Source: Sulfurospirillum sp. (GTDB taxonomy: Bacteria; Campylobacterota; Campylobacteria; Campylobacterales; QNZT01). From it: DNA of 33,440 bases. Positions 7,612 through 17,075 of the stretch are shown here, piece by piece (within the stretch, counting starts at the first letter, position 1; every line of letters starts with the position of its first letter). Location of the stretch: positions 1 through 33,440 of the forward strand of contig JANTGR010000007.1 of the NCBI GenBank assembly GCA_024762875.1. The letters run 5' to 3'. Made by a program: the position numbers and the translations under genes. Under the pieces are notes generated by a model that worked only from the letters and a program-made list of their open reading frames with translations, had not been told where the DNA came from and did not search any database.

Positions 7612-7639
7612 ATAAACGGCTATCATGATAGCCGTTTAT
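7612..7639. repeat. 28-bp perfect palindrome centred on TATCATGATA
   Basis: Every base from 7612 to 7639 is symmetric about the centre of the core TATCATGATA (7621-7630). The next flanks extend as GGC/GCC and AAAC/GTTT. It starts 13 bases after the infC stop. As RNA it could fold into a stable hairpin ending the infC message; as DNA it is the longest member of the iterated palindrome family in this window. Confidence 0.95.
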
Positions 7640-7651
7640 AGGCAGTAAATG

Positions 7652-8203
7652 CTATTTATCTTTATCTTTCTTGGGAACGACATACATATTGACATAGCGT
7701 CCTTCAAATTTTGGTTCATTTTCTTTTGTACCGATATCTTCGACCATTGGCCAGACACGATTGAGCACATCGATTCCCGCTTGAGGGTTTGCCATCTCCC
7801 GGCCTCTTAAAAAGACACGAAATTTAACATGTTTGTCTGCTTCGAGAAATTCTCTGGCATGCTTGACTTTATAGTTGATATCATTTTCAGCTATTTTTAC
7901 AGAAAGTTTGATCTCTTTGACTTCAATTTTTTTCTGCTTTTTCTTTGCTTCTTTGAGTTTTTTCTCTTGTTGATATTTATATTTACCATAGTCCATGATT
8001 TTGCAGACTGGTGGCTTGGCATTGGGTACTACGAGGACTAAATCCATCCCCTTCTCTTCTGCGATAGCGAGTGCTTCATTTGATGAAATGATCCCAAACT
8101 GATTGCCTTCATCATCCATACAGCGAACTTCAGGCAGTCTTATCGCTTCATTTAAAAGCGTTTCATCCTTCTTTTTTCTACCTCTGTCTCTGTTATCTCT
8201 CAA
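7652..8203 (-). CDS. infC: Translation initiation factor IF-3
   Basis: 183 residues with IF3-N ([25 protein letters not shown]), the basic linker rich in Lys, and IF3-C ([17 protein letters not shown] to [14 protein letters not shown]). It binds the 30S subunit and proofreads start codons. The start is TTG at 8203, overlapping the thrS stop as TTGA, with GAGG seven bases upstream. A non-AUG start fits the known autoregulation of infC in enterobacteria, where the codon is AUU. A downstream ATG (Met29) lies too far into the fold to be the main start. Confidence 0.95.
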   Translation of the reverse strand: MRDNRDRGRKKKDETLLNEAIRLPEVRCMDDEGNQFGIISSNEALAIAEEKGMDLVLVVPNAKPPVCKIMDYGKYKYQQEKKLKEAKKKQKKIEVKEIKLSVKIAENDINYKVKHAREFLEADKHVKFRVFLRGREMANPQAGIDVLNRVWPMVEDIGTKENEPKFEGRYVNMYVVPKKDKDK

Positions 8204-10011
8204 AAGCGTACCTCATCCATTTTCTCCTTTATTAGTGTGTAAAATTCGTCTTTGCTTAAATTATACTGTTTTCTAGCTCGTCTATCCCTTAAAGCAACAC
8301 TTTTATTCGTCACTTCTTCATCACCAAGTACCAAAATCATTGGTACTCTCTGTTTTTCTGCTGTGCGGATTCGCTTGTTCAGGCTCTCATTTTTAGAACT
8401 TATTTCACAATCGATATCCATCATTTGCATTTGCTGTTCCAACTCTTTTGCATAGGCAAGGTGTGCATCAGCAATTGGTATGATTATCACCTGCGTTGGT
8501 GCGATAAAGAAAGGAAATTCTCCCGCTGTATGCTCGATCAAAATTCCTATAAACCGCTCAAAAGAACCTAAAATAGCACGGTGCAGCATGACAGGCTGTG
8601 CTTTTTCATTGTTCTCGTCAGTATAGTCCAGCAAAAAGCGTTCCGGAAGGTTAAAATCGACCTGTATCGTTCCACATTGCCATTTTCTTTTTAAAGAATC
8701 AAGGATTTTGATGTCGATTTTAGGACCGTAAAATGCCCCGCCACCTTCATCAACACCATAGGATATACCATTTTCATCCAGTGCATCTTTCAAGCCCTGT
8801 GTCGCACTTTCCCAAATAGCATCTTCACCGATGGCTTTTTCAGGTTTTGTAGAGATTTCCATACTGTACTCAAAACCGAAACTTTGCATAATATCATCTA
8901 CAAAACTCAAGACTTCCAAAACATTTTCTTTGATTTGTGCCGGAGTACAGAAGATATGTGCATCATCCTGCGTAAATTCTCTTACACGAAAGAGTCCATG
9001 CATCGCACCACTCATTTCGTGGCGGTGAACAACACCATACTCAAAAAATTTGAGTGGCAGATCACGGTAACTTCGGATATCGTTTTGATAGACTTTGATA
9101 TGACCCAGACAATTCATCGGTTTGATTCCATACTCGATATCATCAATTGTCGTAAAGTACATATTTTCACCATAGTTTTGATAGTGACCACTGACTTTCC
9201 AAACATCAGACTTGAGGATTTCAGGACCACGAACAGGTTGATAGCCTCTTCTTCGATGTGCGGTAAACAGAAGGGATTCAAGTTTACTTCTAAGGCGTGC
9301 ACCGTTTGGCAGCCAAATCGGCAGCCCTGCTCCTACTTCTTCGTCAAAAGTAAAGAGTTTGAGATCGGTTGCCAGCTTGCGGTGATCGCGTTTTTTAGCT
9401 TCTTCAATCATGCTAAGATACTCTTGCAGGCTCTCTTTGTCTGCAAAAGCAGTACCATAGATACGTGTCAGCATCTCCCGTGATTCATCGCCACCCAGAT
9501 AGGCTCCTGCGATACGGGTCAGTTTAAAGTTGTGTAGATATTTTGTATTGGGGACATGGGGACCGCGACAAAGGTCTTCAAATGCGCCTTGTGTATAAGT
9601 AGTCAGTGTGTCATCGGATATTCTTTTGAGGACTTCCTGCTTCAGATCATCATCACCAAATTTTTGGTTTATTTCATCAAGTGTATAAGTATGTTTTTCA
9701 ATCGGATATTTTTTCTTGATGATTTTTTTCATCTCTTTTTCGATATTTTTCAAGTCTGTATCACTGAGTTTTTCAGAGGTTCTAAAATCATAATAAAAAC
9801 CGTCTTCGATCACAGGTCCCACGAAAAATTGAGAATCAGGATAAAGAGATTTGATCGCTTGTGCCATCAGGTGAGCTGTTGAGTGTCTGATCACTTCGAG
9901 TGAATCAGGGGAATTGTCATAGTGGATTGCTTCACCTTCTATCTCTTGCAGCGATGCAGTCTGTGTGTCTATAATTTCGCCATCTTTTTTGATAGCTATG
10001 ATATCTTCCAA
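8200..10011 (-). CDS. thrS: Threonyl-tRNA synthetase
   Basis: 603 residues, slightly short of the ~640 of E. coli, consistent with an abbreviated or missing N-terminal TGS domain as in related Campylobacterota. The editing domain has [10 protein letters not shown]. The catalytic core shows the zinc ligands in [14 protein letters not shown] and MLHRAILGS, and the anticodon-binding domain starts near [11 protein letters not shown]. Translation starts at TTG (10009-10011) with AGGA six bases upstream. It lies downstream of tRNA-Val and overlaps infC. Confidence 0.97.
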   Translation of the reverse strand: MEDIIAIKKDGEIIDTQTASLQEIEGEAIHYDNSPDSLEVIRHSTAHLMAQAIKSLYPDSQFFVGPVIEDGFYYDFRTSEKLSDTDLKNIEKEMKKIIKKKYPIEKHTYTLDEINQKFGDDDLKQEVLKRISDDTLTTYTQGAFEDLCRGPHVPNTKYLHNFKLTRIAGAYLGGDESREMLTRIYGTAFADKESLQEYLSMIEEAKKRDHRKLATDLKLFTFDEEVGAGLPIWLPNGARLRSKLESLLFTAHRRRGYQPVRGPEILKSDVWKVSGHYQNYGENMYFTTIDDIEYGIKPMNCLGHIKVYQNDIRSYRDLPLKFFEYGVVHRHEMSGAMHGLFRVREFTQDDAHIFCTPAQIKENVLEVLSFVDDIMQSFGFEYSMEISTKPEKAIGEDAIWESATQGLKDALDENGISYGVDEGGGAFYGPKIDIKILDSLKRKWQCGTIQVDFNLPERFLLDYTDENNEKAQPVMLHRAILGSFERFIGILIEHTAGEFPFFIAPTQVIIIPIADAHLAYAKELEQQMQMMDIDCEISSKNESLNKRIRTAEKQRVPMILVLGDEEVTNKSVALRDRRARKQYNLSKDEFYTLIKEKMDEVRF

Positions 10012-10137
10012 GAAAAATCCTATATTTATGATGTAATGTTATTGTTTTTTGTAAAAAAGTTAAGAAGCCATTATCTAAATCAAGCGAGAAATACCTGCGC
10101 CTGGGGACTGCACCAAGCAGAACCTTGTATCAACGTA

Positions 10138-10162
10138 GTAAAATGGGCTTCGCTCATTTTAC
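10138..10162. repeat. Hairpin between tRNA-Val and thrS
   Basis: Eleven-base arms (10138-10148 and 10152-10162) match at all but one position, which can form a G-U pair, around a TTC loop. Read on the minus strand it lies 10 bases after the tRNA-Val CCA end and is nearly the same as the hairpin 12 bases after tRNA-Arg(TCG) at 1124-1148. The remaining DNA to thrS (10012-10137) shows no gene. Confidence 0.65.
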
Positions 10163-10172
10163 ATCATCCAAA

Positions 10173-10248
10173 TGGTGGCCACGATTGGACTTGAACCAAC
10201 GACCACCACCATGTCAAGGTGGTGCTCTACCAACTGAGCTACGCGACC
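10173..10248 (-). tRNA. tRNA-Val (anticodon GAC)
   Basis: On the minus strand: acceptor GGTCGCG/CGTGGCC, anticodon stem CCACC/GGTGG with loop TTGACAT giving GAC (reads GTC), a GGTTCAAGTCC T-arm and encoded CCA. It lies at the head of the thrS-infC-rpmI-rplT unit. Confidence 0.95.
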
Positions 10249-10269
10249 ATAAATAATTTAAGAAATAGG

Positions 10270-10275
10270 ATTTTA
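10270..10275 (-). promoter_or_regulatory. -10 box for tRNA-Val and the thrS operon
   Basis: TAAAAT on the minus strand, 21 bases before the tRNA-Val 5' end, inside the 39-base gap after the M16 peptidase gene. No -35 is seen. Confidence 0.4.
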
Positions 10276-10287
10276 CCTGATTTTTAT

Positions 10288-12282
10288 TTAAATTTCCTTA
10301 GTTTTACGCTTTTTTTCAATAAAATGCTTAGGCTTTACAATCAGTTCGATATCTTCATGGAGGTGGCGCGCATGATATTGCCGTAAATAGATGGCTCTGT
10401 TATGACCCAAATTTACTTTCAATAACGGTCTGTAGAAAAAGAGTGAAACACCGTAAATTTTCCCCCATAAGGCCAAAGACCAGGGCACAATTTCATAACT
10501 CTCTATTAAGTCAGTATCAATATATCTGCTTTTTGCCCCCACGAGTGTCATAGTGTGATGGGTAATAAAAAGTTTAAAATAAAACCATTTAAAAAGTTTT
10601 TTCACCACCAGATAGGTAACCCCTGTCAAGATCGCTGTATCTGCTATCATGATAAGATAGGACATAGGTATCTCATATCCCTCTGCCCACATATCGTTGA
10701 TCGGTGTTATCTGTACGATCAAATAGACAAGCCAATTTGCTATCATGATAGCGATCATCACAGCGCACAGGATGATAAGCATAGAGAGTATGGGATTACT
10801 CAGACGGCGGTAAAATATAACTTTGCGTTTGTTGATCTTTGCATGAAAGAGTTTGTAAACAAAGATGACATAAAAAAGCAGCAGAGAAAGAGAAAGTACC
10901 ATCCCCTCATAAGGGAAAAGCAGATAATCTTTTTTCAATACAGCATAAAGATGTTCTGGCCTAAAAGTCTCATTGAGAACTTTTTTATAGTAACTTGGTG
11001 TAATAGATGCAAAGAGTGTATAGGGATTTTGGACACTAGTGCCGTAAAATTGCTCAAATGCTTCGTACGTATCAATCATCTGCATCAATGAAGCCGTATC
11101 GTGCTCCATTGCATTGTATTGATTTTTGTGCTTTTTGAGAGCTTGGATGATGACCGAGTTATTGATATCTCCTGACCCTTCTTTAAACATGATGGATTTT
11201 GCCACTTCAATATTTTTTTCATATACAGCATGCGGAGTGCTAAACTGCAGCATGGCGATACCTGCATTATGCTCGGTTTGCAGATATCCTGACGGGCTGT
11301 ATGCTTCACCGCTTTGAGAGCGAAATATTTTTCCCAGCCGATTTGCCAAATCTTCTATATACGTCTCTATCACCACCTTTTTTTTCGGATCATTGATAAG
11401 CAGTTTCACACCAAGTGTGACTTGTGGACTCTCCTCCATACCGCCTTTGTACCGGATAAATGGTTTATGATCCAGCAGGGCATCTTTGATCATAGGCTTT
11501 TTTGTGCTCTTTCCCTCTCGTTTAGGTGCTTTTCCAAAGGTTTTTGCGATCACCTCTTTCATGCGTGGAGTATAAAATTTTCCGGCAATTTTCAGTGTCA
11601 TATTTCCCGGATAGTAATAATCATGATAATGTGCCATCACCTCTTTCAATGAGAATGTTTTATTGTTATACTTATAGAGCGACTCATCTTGGTATTTTAG
11701 TTTGTCAGCTGTTGTATCGATACCAAAACTGTCTCTAAAGACATTTGCCTGTGGAGGAAACAGGCTTTCCCATATATCTATGTAGTCAATTATCTTAAAC
11801 CTGTCAGGCAGATAGTGATCTACCCAGTTTGGCTCCCCTATCTCGATCTGTAAAGCATGTTTTTCAATCTCTAAATCTTTTTGTGTCACATTTTTATCCA
11901 GTAACATTTGGGCAAAAGTTTCTGTCAGCCAATAGGCACTTTCAGGATTTATCGTTGCAATGAAATTACTCTTTTTGTATTCGGTGAAGCCATTGAGATA
12001 GGTAGCACCCTTCTCCGTGATCAGGCTGTAATAATCTCCATCTTTGATCCGGGTGTCACGAAAAATCATATGTTCTACAAGGTGCGAGACGCCGGCAGTA
12101 GCTTCTGTTTCAGCATCCATACCAACATTGACATTGACTACCAACTGGGTATTTTGTGCTTCCAAATCAGGTAGGAGATAGATATGCATGCCGTTTTGCA
12201 GCTGGTAATGTATGAGGTTTTCATAGGGGTTTTTAGCAAAAAGAGAAGAGAGAAAAAAAAATAAAACAAGGAAAAAACGCAT
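10288..12282 (-). CDS. M16-type zinc peptidase domain fused to a membrane domain
   Basis: 664 residues. Residues 1-16 form a signal peptide (MRFFLVLFFFLSSLFA). An M16 fold follows with the inverted zinc motif HLVEH at 67-71 and the expected third ligand, Glu147, about 75 residues later. The second M16-like half covers about 190-440. Residues from about 450 hold three membrane helices (GMVLSLSLLLFYVIFVYKLF; NPILSMLIILCAVMIA and on; SYLIMIADTAILTG) and a basic ~90-residue tail. Ordinary M16B peptidases end near 420. Two TATCATGATA copies (10645, 10741) lie in the helices and encode IMIA. It lies one base after the lspA stop and probably acts in the periplasm, tethered to the inner membrane. Confidence 0.8.
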   Translation of the reverse strand: MRFFLVLFFFLSSLFAKNPYENLIHYQLQNGMHIYLLPDLEAQNTQLVVNVNVGMDAETEATAGVSHLVEHMIFRDTRIKDGDYYSLITEKGATYLNGFTEYKKSNFIATINPESAYWLTETFAQMLLDKNVTQKDLEIEKHALQIEIGEPNWVDHYLPDRFKIIDYIDIWESLFPPQANVFRDSFGIDTTADKLKYQDESLYKYNNKTFSLKEVMAHYHDYYYPGNMTLKIAGKFYTPRMKEVIAKTFGKAPKREGKSTKKPMIKDALLDHKPFIRYKGGMEESPQVTLGVKLLINDPKKKVVIETYIEDLANRLGKIFRSQSGEAYSPSGYLQTEHNAGIAMLQFSTPHAVYEKNIEVAKSIMFKEGSGDINNSVIIQALKKHKNQYNAMEHDTASLMQMIDTYEAFEQFYGTSVQNPYTLFASITPSYYKKVLNETFRPEHLYAVLKKDYLLFPYEGMVLSLSLLLFYVIFVYKLFHAKINKRKVIFYRRLSNPILSMLIILCAVMIAIMIANWLVYLIVQITPINDMWAEGYEIPMSYLIMIADTAILTGVTYLVVKKLFKWFYFKLFITHHTMTLVGAKSRYIDTDLIESYEIVPWSLALWGKIYGVSLFFYRPLLKVNLGHNRAIYLRQYHARHLHEDIELIVKPKHFIEKKRKTKEI

Positions 12283-12283
12283 T

Positions 12284-12730
12284 TTACTCTTTATCTTTTT
12301 TTCTAAAGGTGATAATCAAAATCAACAATACTCCCAAATCTATCATGACATCAGCAAAATTGAAAATAGCAAAATCAAATCCACAATGCCAATAGACATA
12401 ATCGACCACTCCCGGATGGATAAAGCGATCAAGCAGGTTACTCACGCCACCTCCAAGAACCAGACCCAGGGCAAAGGCATACTCTTTTAGTACGGCTTTT
12501 TCCCATAACAAATAGCCCAAAACAGAAGTGATAAGCAGGACTTGAATGTATTTTAAATATTCACCCAAAAAGGCAAACATAGAAAAAGCAACACCTTTGT
12601 TGAAAGTGAGGTTGAGGGATATGCACTGGCTATTCCAGTCAAATCCACCCAAAAATAGCTGCTTGATTAATTGGTCGATGACAAATACGGCAACAAAAGC
12701 GATGAGAAAAAGTTTGGTTGTTTTAGCCAT
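12284..12730 (-). CDS. lspA: Lipoprotein signal peptidase (signal peptidase II)
   Basis: 148 residues with four membrane helices and both catalytic aspartates in conserved blocks, SNLLDRF and [11 protein letters not shown], plus the FNKGVAFS motif. It cuts signal peptides from diacylglyceryl prolipoproteins at the inner membrane. The ATG overlaps the glmM stop by eight bases. Its neighbours (glmM upstream, M16 peptidase downstream) place it in an envelope-building operon. Confidence 0.97.
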   Translation of the reverse strand: MAKTTKLFLIAFVAVFVIDQLIKQLFLGGFDWNSQCISLNLTFNKGVAFSMFAFLGEYLKYIQVLLITSVLGYLLWEKAVLKEYAFALGLVLGGGVSNLLDRFIHPGVVDYVYWHCGFDFAIFNFADVMIDLGVLLILIITFRKKDKE

Positions 12731-14063
12731 TGAGTTTCTTAGTAAAAAATTCTTCTAACTCTTCCATTCTATCATTAACCAGATTAGAGTCTTTGCCTTC
12801 CAGTAATAATCTAAGCAGATTTTCAGTACCAGAATAGCGTATCAGTGGTCTGATATGATCACTTTCCAGTTTTTCTATCATTTCTTGATATCCTTCGATT
12901 TTTTCCAATGGTACTTTTTTCTTGATTTTGATATTTCTTAAAATTTGAGGATACAGTTCAAAAGGATCCAGGACTTCACTGGCTTTTTTCTTCTTTCGAA
13001 TCAGATGTACGACTACCTGTAAAGAGGCTGCCAAAGCATCACCTGTTTTGGCATAATCACTGAGTATGACATGTCCGCTCTGCTCGCCTCCCAGATTGAG
13101 TCCCTCTTTTTGCATCACTTCCAGGACATATTTATCACCAACATTACATCTATAGAGCTCGATATTGCGTTCTGTGAGATAATCTTCCAGTGCCTGGTTG
13201 CTCATCACGGTCGCGACGACACCATTGTTTGAAAGTTGATTGCTTTGTTTGAGGTGGCAGGCAAGTACTGCGATGAGTTTATCACCATCTACAATTTCCC
13301 CATTCTCATCTACAACGACAATTCTATCTGCATCGCCATCAAAGGCAAATCCGATATCTGCACGCAGCTTAAGTACCTCTTCACTCAGCTTTTGCGGATG
13401 CAAAGCACCACAGCCTTCATTGATATTGCGTCCATCAGGTTGGTCGTTGATAGAGATAACATCCGCTCCCAACTCTCTAAAAACAGTAGGTGCTACTTTG
13501 TAGGCGGCACCATTGGCAGTATCAAGCACAACACGCAAACCATTGAGTGCCATGGAACGCGGCATAGAATTTTTGATATGTACGATATAGCGACCGATAA
13601 CGTCATCAATTCTTTTTGATTGGCCGATCTCCATGTTGAGTGCCTGATGCTTTTCTATGAGTGCATCATCGAAATAAATTTTTTCTATTTGTGCTTCGAT
13701 CTTTTCACCCAGTTTGTTACCGCGCTTATCAAAGAACTTGATACCATTATCATGATAGGCATTGTGGGAAGCACTGATCATGATACCGGCATCACATCTG
13801 AGATCTTCTGTCAAAAAGGCGATTGCAGGTGTTGGCATCGGACCGATTTGACGGACATCATAACCCACAGCAGTCAATCCCGACACAATAGCATTTTCTA
13901 TCATATAGCCGCTTTTGCGTGTATCTTTTCCTACCAAAATCTTATTTGTTACAGAATGTTTTCTAAAGTAAATACCTGCAGCCATTGCCAAACGCATTGC
14001 CAGTAATGCAGTAATCTTTTCTCCTGCCATGCCCCGTACGCCATCAGTTCCAAAAAGTTTCAT
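12723..14063 (-). CDS. glmM: Phosphoglucosamine mutase
   Basis: 446 residues, standard length. The phosphoserine loop ISASHN places the active serine at about Ser99. The metal loop DGDADR and the C-terminal phosphate-binding [12 protein letters not shown] are present. It converts glucosamine-6-phosphate to glucosamine-1-phosphate for UDP-GlcNAc, peptidoglycan and LPS. A TATCATGATA copy (13748-13757) encodes Tyr-His-Asp right after the active-site serine loop, the only in-gene copy in that frame. A one-mismatch copy at 13776-13785 covers the IMIS of the loop itself. Confidence 0.97.
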   Translation of the reverse strand: MKLFGTDGVRGMAGEKITALLAMRLAMAAGIYFRKHSVTNKILVGKDTRKSGYMIENAIVSGLTAVGYDVRQIGPMPTPAIAFLTEDLRCDAGIMISASHNAYHDNGIKFFDKRGNKLGEKIEAQIEKIYFDDALIEKHQALNMEIGQSKRIDDVIGRYIVHIKNSMPRSMALNGLRVVLDTANGAAYKVAPTVFRELGADVISINDQPDGRNINEGCGALHPQKLSEEVLKLRADIGFAFDGDADRIVVVDENGEIVDGDKLIAVLACHLKQSNQLSNNGVVATVMSNQALEDYLTERNIELYRCNVGDKYVLEVMQKEGLNLGGEQSGHVILSDYAKTGDALAASLQVVVHLIRKKKKASEVLDPFELYPQILRNIKIKKKVPLEKIEGYQEMIEKLESDHIRPLIRYSGTENLLRLLLEGKDSNLVNDRMEELEEFFTKKLNG

Positions 14064-14240
14064 GATTTATATGCCTTTATTCATTTGAGTGTTTTAAATT
14101 GTCTGCATAATATTAAAATAATTTAATTTATACCTGTTAATATATATCGACACGAATTAAAATCTTCTGAATAGTTTTGATAAAAAAACTAAAAAACTAA
14201 AAAAACCCTTAAATTAAGAAATATTTTAGTAAGACTTGGA

Positions 14241-14246
14241 TAGAAT
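14241..14246 (+). promoter_or_regulatory. -10 box for rpsT-prfA
   Basis: TAGAAT lies 30 bases before the rpsT start, preceded by very A-rich DNA with repeated AAAAAACT units and no -35. The 213-base gap to glmM is divergent and holds no gene. AAGGA precedes the rpsT ATG. Confidence 0.55.
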
Positions 14247-14276
14247 CGCTCACTAAAATTCCAATAAGGACAGATT

Positions 14277-14549
14277 ATGGCAAACCATAAGTCAGCATTA
14301 AAAAGAGCAAGACAAACAGTAAAAAGAACAGAAAGAAATAGATTTTACAAAACTAGAATCAAAAACATCACAAGAGCTATCCATGAAGCGGTAGAAGCTG
14401 GTGATGCAGAAAAAGCGGCAGCAGCACTAAAAGATGCAAATAAAAACTTTCATTCATATGTAAGTAAAGGTATTTTGAAAAAAAATACAGCTGCTAGAAA
14501 AGTAAGCAGACTTACAAAACTCGTATCAAGTATCGGTAAAGCTGCGTAA
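14277..14549 (+). CDS. rpsT: 30S ribosomal protein S20
   Basis: 90 residues with [21 protein letters not shown] and the helical, Lys/Ala-rich body ending in [18 protein letters not shown]. It binds 16S rRNA in the 30S body. It is followed after 31 bases by prfA, a pairing common in Campylobacterota. Confidence 0.98.
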   Translation: MANHKSALKRARQTVKRTERNRFYKTRIKNITRAIHEAVEAGDAEKAAAALKDANKNFHSYVSKGILKKNTAARKVSRLTKLVSSIGKAA

Positions 14550-14580
14550 GCAGTTTTACCTGACCTCTTAAAGCGCATAT

Positions 14581-15648
14581 ATGCTTAAATCAAAACTCCA
14601 GCCCTTTCTCGATCGTTACAACGAAATCTCTGATTTACTCTGTTCTCCTGATATCGCAAATGATATTACAAAGATGACAGAACTGTCACGTGAGCAAAAA
14701 AATCTCGAATCTATCAAAGAAAAAGCCGAAGAATACCTCCAGGTATGTGCGGATATCGATGACAATAAAGAGATGCTGGAGGATAAGGAACTGGGTGAGC
14801 TTGCAAAAGAAGAACTTAAAGAGCTTGAACCTAGAAAAGCTGAAATAGAAGAAGAGATTAAAATCCTCATGCTTCCACGTGACCCCAATGATGACAGAAA
14901 TATCTATCTTGAGATGCGTGCAGGAACAGGTGGTGATGAAGCTGCCCTTTTTGTAGGAGATCTGTTTAAGGCTTATGTTCGATACGCAGAAGCCAATGGC
15001 TGGAAAGTAGAAATCATGTCCTCATCAGAAGGAACAGTAGATGGCTACAAAGAGATGATCGCTCTCATCAAAGGTGAGGGTGCGTATTCGAAACTCAAAC
15101 ATGAAGGCGGCGTGCACCGCGTACAGCGTGTTCCTGCAACAGAGTCCCAAGGGCGTGTACACACCTCAGCGATCACCGTAGCAGTTATGCCGGAAGTGGA
15201 TGATGTTGAGATCGAGATCAATGAAAATGACCTCAAAATAGATGTTATGCGATCTTCTGGATGTGGTGGACAGTCGGTCAATACTACCGATAGTGCGGTA
15301 CGTATTACACACCTTCCTACAGGACTTGTTGTCACCAACCAAGATCAAAAATCACAGCATAAAAATAAAGATAAAGCGATGAAAGTTCTCAAAGCCAGAC
15401 TCTATGATCTTGAGATGCAAAAACAACAGGAAGAGAATTCTGCAGATAGAAAAACACAGGTAGGTTCAGGGGATAGATCAGCTAGAATTCGAACTTATAA
15501 CTACCCACAAAATCGTATCTCAGATCACCGTATCAACCTTACACTCTATCGTTTGGATGCGATTATGGAGGGAGGACTGTTTGATGAGATTATCGATCCT
15601 CTGATTCAGCACTATCAAACAGAGATGATGACAGCAGCGGGACTTTAA
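14581..15648 (+). CDS. prfA: Peptide chain release factor 1
   Basis: 355 residues. The stop-codon-reading tripeptide Pro-Ala-Thr is at 185-187 ([14 protein letters not shown]) and marks RF1 (UAG/UAA) rather than RF2. The peptidyl-hydrolysis loop GGQ is at 229-231 ([17 protein letters not shown]). The ATG lacks a clear Shine-Dalgarno sequence, suggesting coupling to rpsT. Confidence 0.98.
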   Translation: MLKSKLQPFLDRYNEISDLLCSPDIANDITKMTELSREQKNLESIKEKAEEYLQVCADIDDNKEMLEDKELGELAKEELKELEPRKAEIEEEIKILMLPRDPNDDRNIYLEMRAGTGGDEAALFVGDLFKAYVRYAEANGWKVEIMSSSEGTVDGYKEMIALIKGEGAYSKLKHEGGVHRVQRVPATESQGRVHTSAITVAVMPEVDDVEIEINENDLKIDVMRSSGCGGQSVNTTDSAVRITHLPTGLVVTNQDQKSQHKNKDKAMKVLKARLYDLEMQKQQEENSADRKTQVGSGDRSARIRTYNYPQNRISDHRINLTLYRLDAIMEGGLFDEIIDPLIQHYQTEMMTAAGL

Positions 15649-15674
15649 TCTAGTTCAAATACTCTTAAGCAGAT

Positions 15675-15691
15675 TGCCATTTGAGATGGCA
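15675..15691. terminator. Small hairpin between converging genes
   Basis: TGCCAT and ATGGCA flank a TTGAG loop, 27 bases after the prfA stop and 21 bases before the pentapeptide gene's stop. The stem is only six pairs and has no strong T run, so termination is uncertain. Confidence 0.4.
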
Positions 15692-15711
15692 TGAAGCTCT
15701 TCAAATCTTAT

Positions 15712-16296
15712 CTAATCCACCAGAATAATATCCAACCCGCCAAGCAGCCTTACTGCATCATAACGGCTAAACTTTGCCCCTTTGATAACATTGACTCTCA
15801 CGTCGATGTCAAAATTGCTTGCGTGGGCAAGGTTTGCTTCAGTGAGGTTTGTATTTCTAAAAAGAGCACCCATAAAGTCAGTATCACGTAAATCTGCTTT
15901 GGTGAGATCTGCCTCGCGAAAGTCCACTTCTCTTGCTTCACATTCACGTATCATGATAGATTCCAGTTTGAGTCCCCAAAAAGAAGAGTCATCTAAAACA
16001 GATCGCAAGAATTTTGGCTCTCGCTGTGTCAGTGCAGACCAGGATGCTTTGGTCCAATCTACTCCTATAAGTTTGCAATCCTCAAAACTACAGTCATTAA
16101 ACTGTGAATCTATGACTTGCATCAAGGAGAGGTCACAAAAGTGGAAGTGACAGCCAAGAAACTTACACTGCTTAAACCGTGCGTGTGATAAGTCACATTT
16201 GCTAAAGGTACAATCATCAAACTCTGTGCAGCTGATCTCTTGTCCTGAGAGGTCGAGTGCCTCAAATACTTCGGCAAAATTATCTTCCTGTATCAC
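15712..16296 (-). CDS. Pentapeptide-repeat protein
   Basis: 194 residues. Repeats of the A(D/N)Lxx type run through most of the chain (for example CTEFDDCTFSKCDLSHARFKQC, READLTKADLRDTDFMGALF, NLTEANLAHAS), predicting a right-handed quadrilateral beta-helix. The start is GTG at 16296 with AAGGA seven to eight bases before. Some pentapeptide proteins (Qnr, MfpA) mimic DNA and shield gyrase; its length is in the Qnr range but no Qnr-specific feature can be claimed. IMI at residues 114-116 comes from a TATCATGATA copy (15949-15958). Confidence 0.85.
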   Translation of the reverse strand: MIQEDNFAEVFEALDLSGQEISCTEFDDCTFSKCDLSHARFKQCKFLGCHFHFCDLSLMQVIDSQFNDCSFEDCKLIGVDWTKASWSALTQREPKFLRSVLDDSSFWGLKLESIMIRECEAREVDFREADLTKADLRDTDFMGALFRNTNLTEANLAHASNFDIDVRVNVIKGAKFSRYDAVRLLGGLDIILVD

Positions 16297-16328
16297 TTTT
16301 TTATCCTTGCTATAACAATCATCTGGCC

Positions 16329-17039
16329 TTAAACCAAGTAAGCACTGACCAATCCGATAACTCCGCCAAAAACACCACCCCAGACAACCAGCCAGCCAAG
16401 GTGTTCGCGCATCAAATCCTGCATCATCTCTTTGACCAGCTGTGGGGAGAGTTCATTGAGGCGATTCTGCACAATTTTGTCGATAGAGTGTATCAAGTCA
16501 TCACTCAAAGCAGAGTTTTGCAAATGTCGGTTCATCTCTGTTTTGAAGGAATCAGATGAGACAATTTTACTGACAGCTGATTTGAGTTTATTGGAGAAAG
16601 GTTCCTTGAGTTTTTCCAGGGCACTTTCCCCGCCAAACATTCCAAGTGCTGCTCCAAACTGTGATTCCATCACTGTTTTGGAGAGGGCATCAAAAGCAGG
16701 TGAAAAGTCAGTTTTCTGTACGAGCGGTGCCAGATCAATCTTTTTTTCCTCTTTTGCAAAAAAATTATTGATTTGTTCATGGCTGAAAAACTGTTTCATC
16801 ATCATATCCCGAATAGCATCTTTGAACTCTTCAAAACGCAGCTCTATGATACCTGAACCATAGAGAAAAGGGACTTTTTCAAAAAGCATGTGAATGGCAA
16901 GGTGATTGGTAAGTGCACCAGAAAGTGCAAATAGTCCGGCATAAAGCAGTGGTCTATGCCAAAACTCTGGTAAAATAAATGCTATCATGATAAGCATAAG
17001 AGCGATGAGATTTGTGAGAAGTGATTTTGATAATTTCAT
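16329..17039 (-). CDS. DUF445 family membrane protein
   Basis: 236 residues with two N-terminal helices (about 8-28 and 32-52), the family motif GALTNHLAIHMLFEKVP, a long helical soluble part, and a C-terminal helix (LGWLVVWGGVFGGVIGLVSAYLV). DUF445 proteins are inner-membrane proteins of unknown role. A palindrome copy (16983-16992) encodes IMIA in the first helix. It is divergent from the two-component pair. Confidence 0.85.
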   Translation of the reverse strand: MKLSKSLLTNLIALMLIMIAFILPEFWHRPLLYAGLFALSGALTNHLAIHMLFEKVPFLYGSGIIELRFEEFKDAIRDMMMKQFFSHEQINNFFAKEEKKIDLAPLVQKTDFSPAFDALSKTVMESQFGAALGMFGGESALEKLKEPFSNKLKSAVSKIVSSDSFKTEMNRHLQNSALSDDLIHSIDKIVQNRLNELSPQLVKEMMQDLMREHLGWLVVWGGVFGGVIGLVSAYLV

Positions 17040-17075
17040 GGCGCTATTTTAATCTATTTATTGTTAGGATTTACT

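Noticed and set aside
8884-9483. A long 199-codon frame on the plus strand inside thrS
   Set aside because: It lies wholly within the strongly conserved threonyl-tRNA synthetase on the other strand, has no recognisable domain and reads as a shadow.
10555-11091. A 178-codon plus-strand frame inside the M16 fusion gene
   Set aside because: Rich in His, Cys and Lys with no domain, and opposite to a gene with signal peptide, zinc motif and membrane helices; shadow frame.
15712-16296. A Qnr-type quinolone resistance gene
   Set aside because: Only the pentapeptide pattern and length agree; no Qnr-specific loops could be recognised, so the general family name is used.
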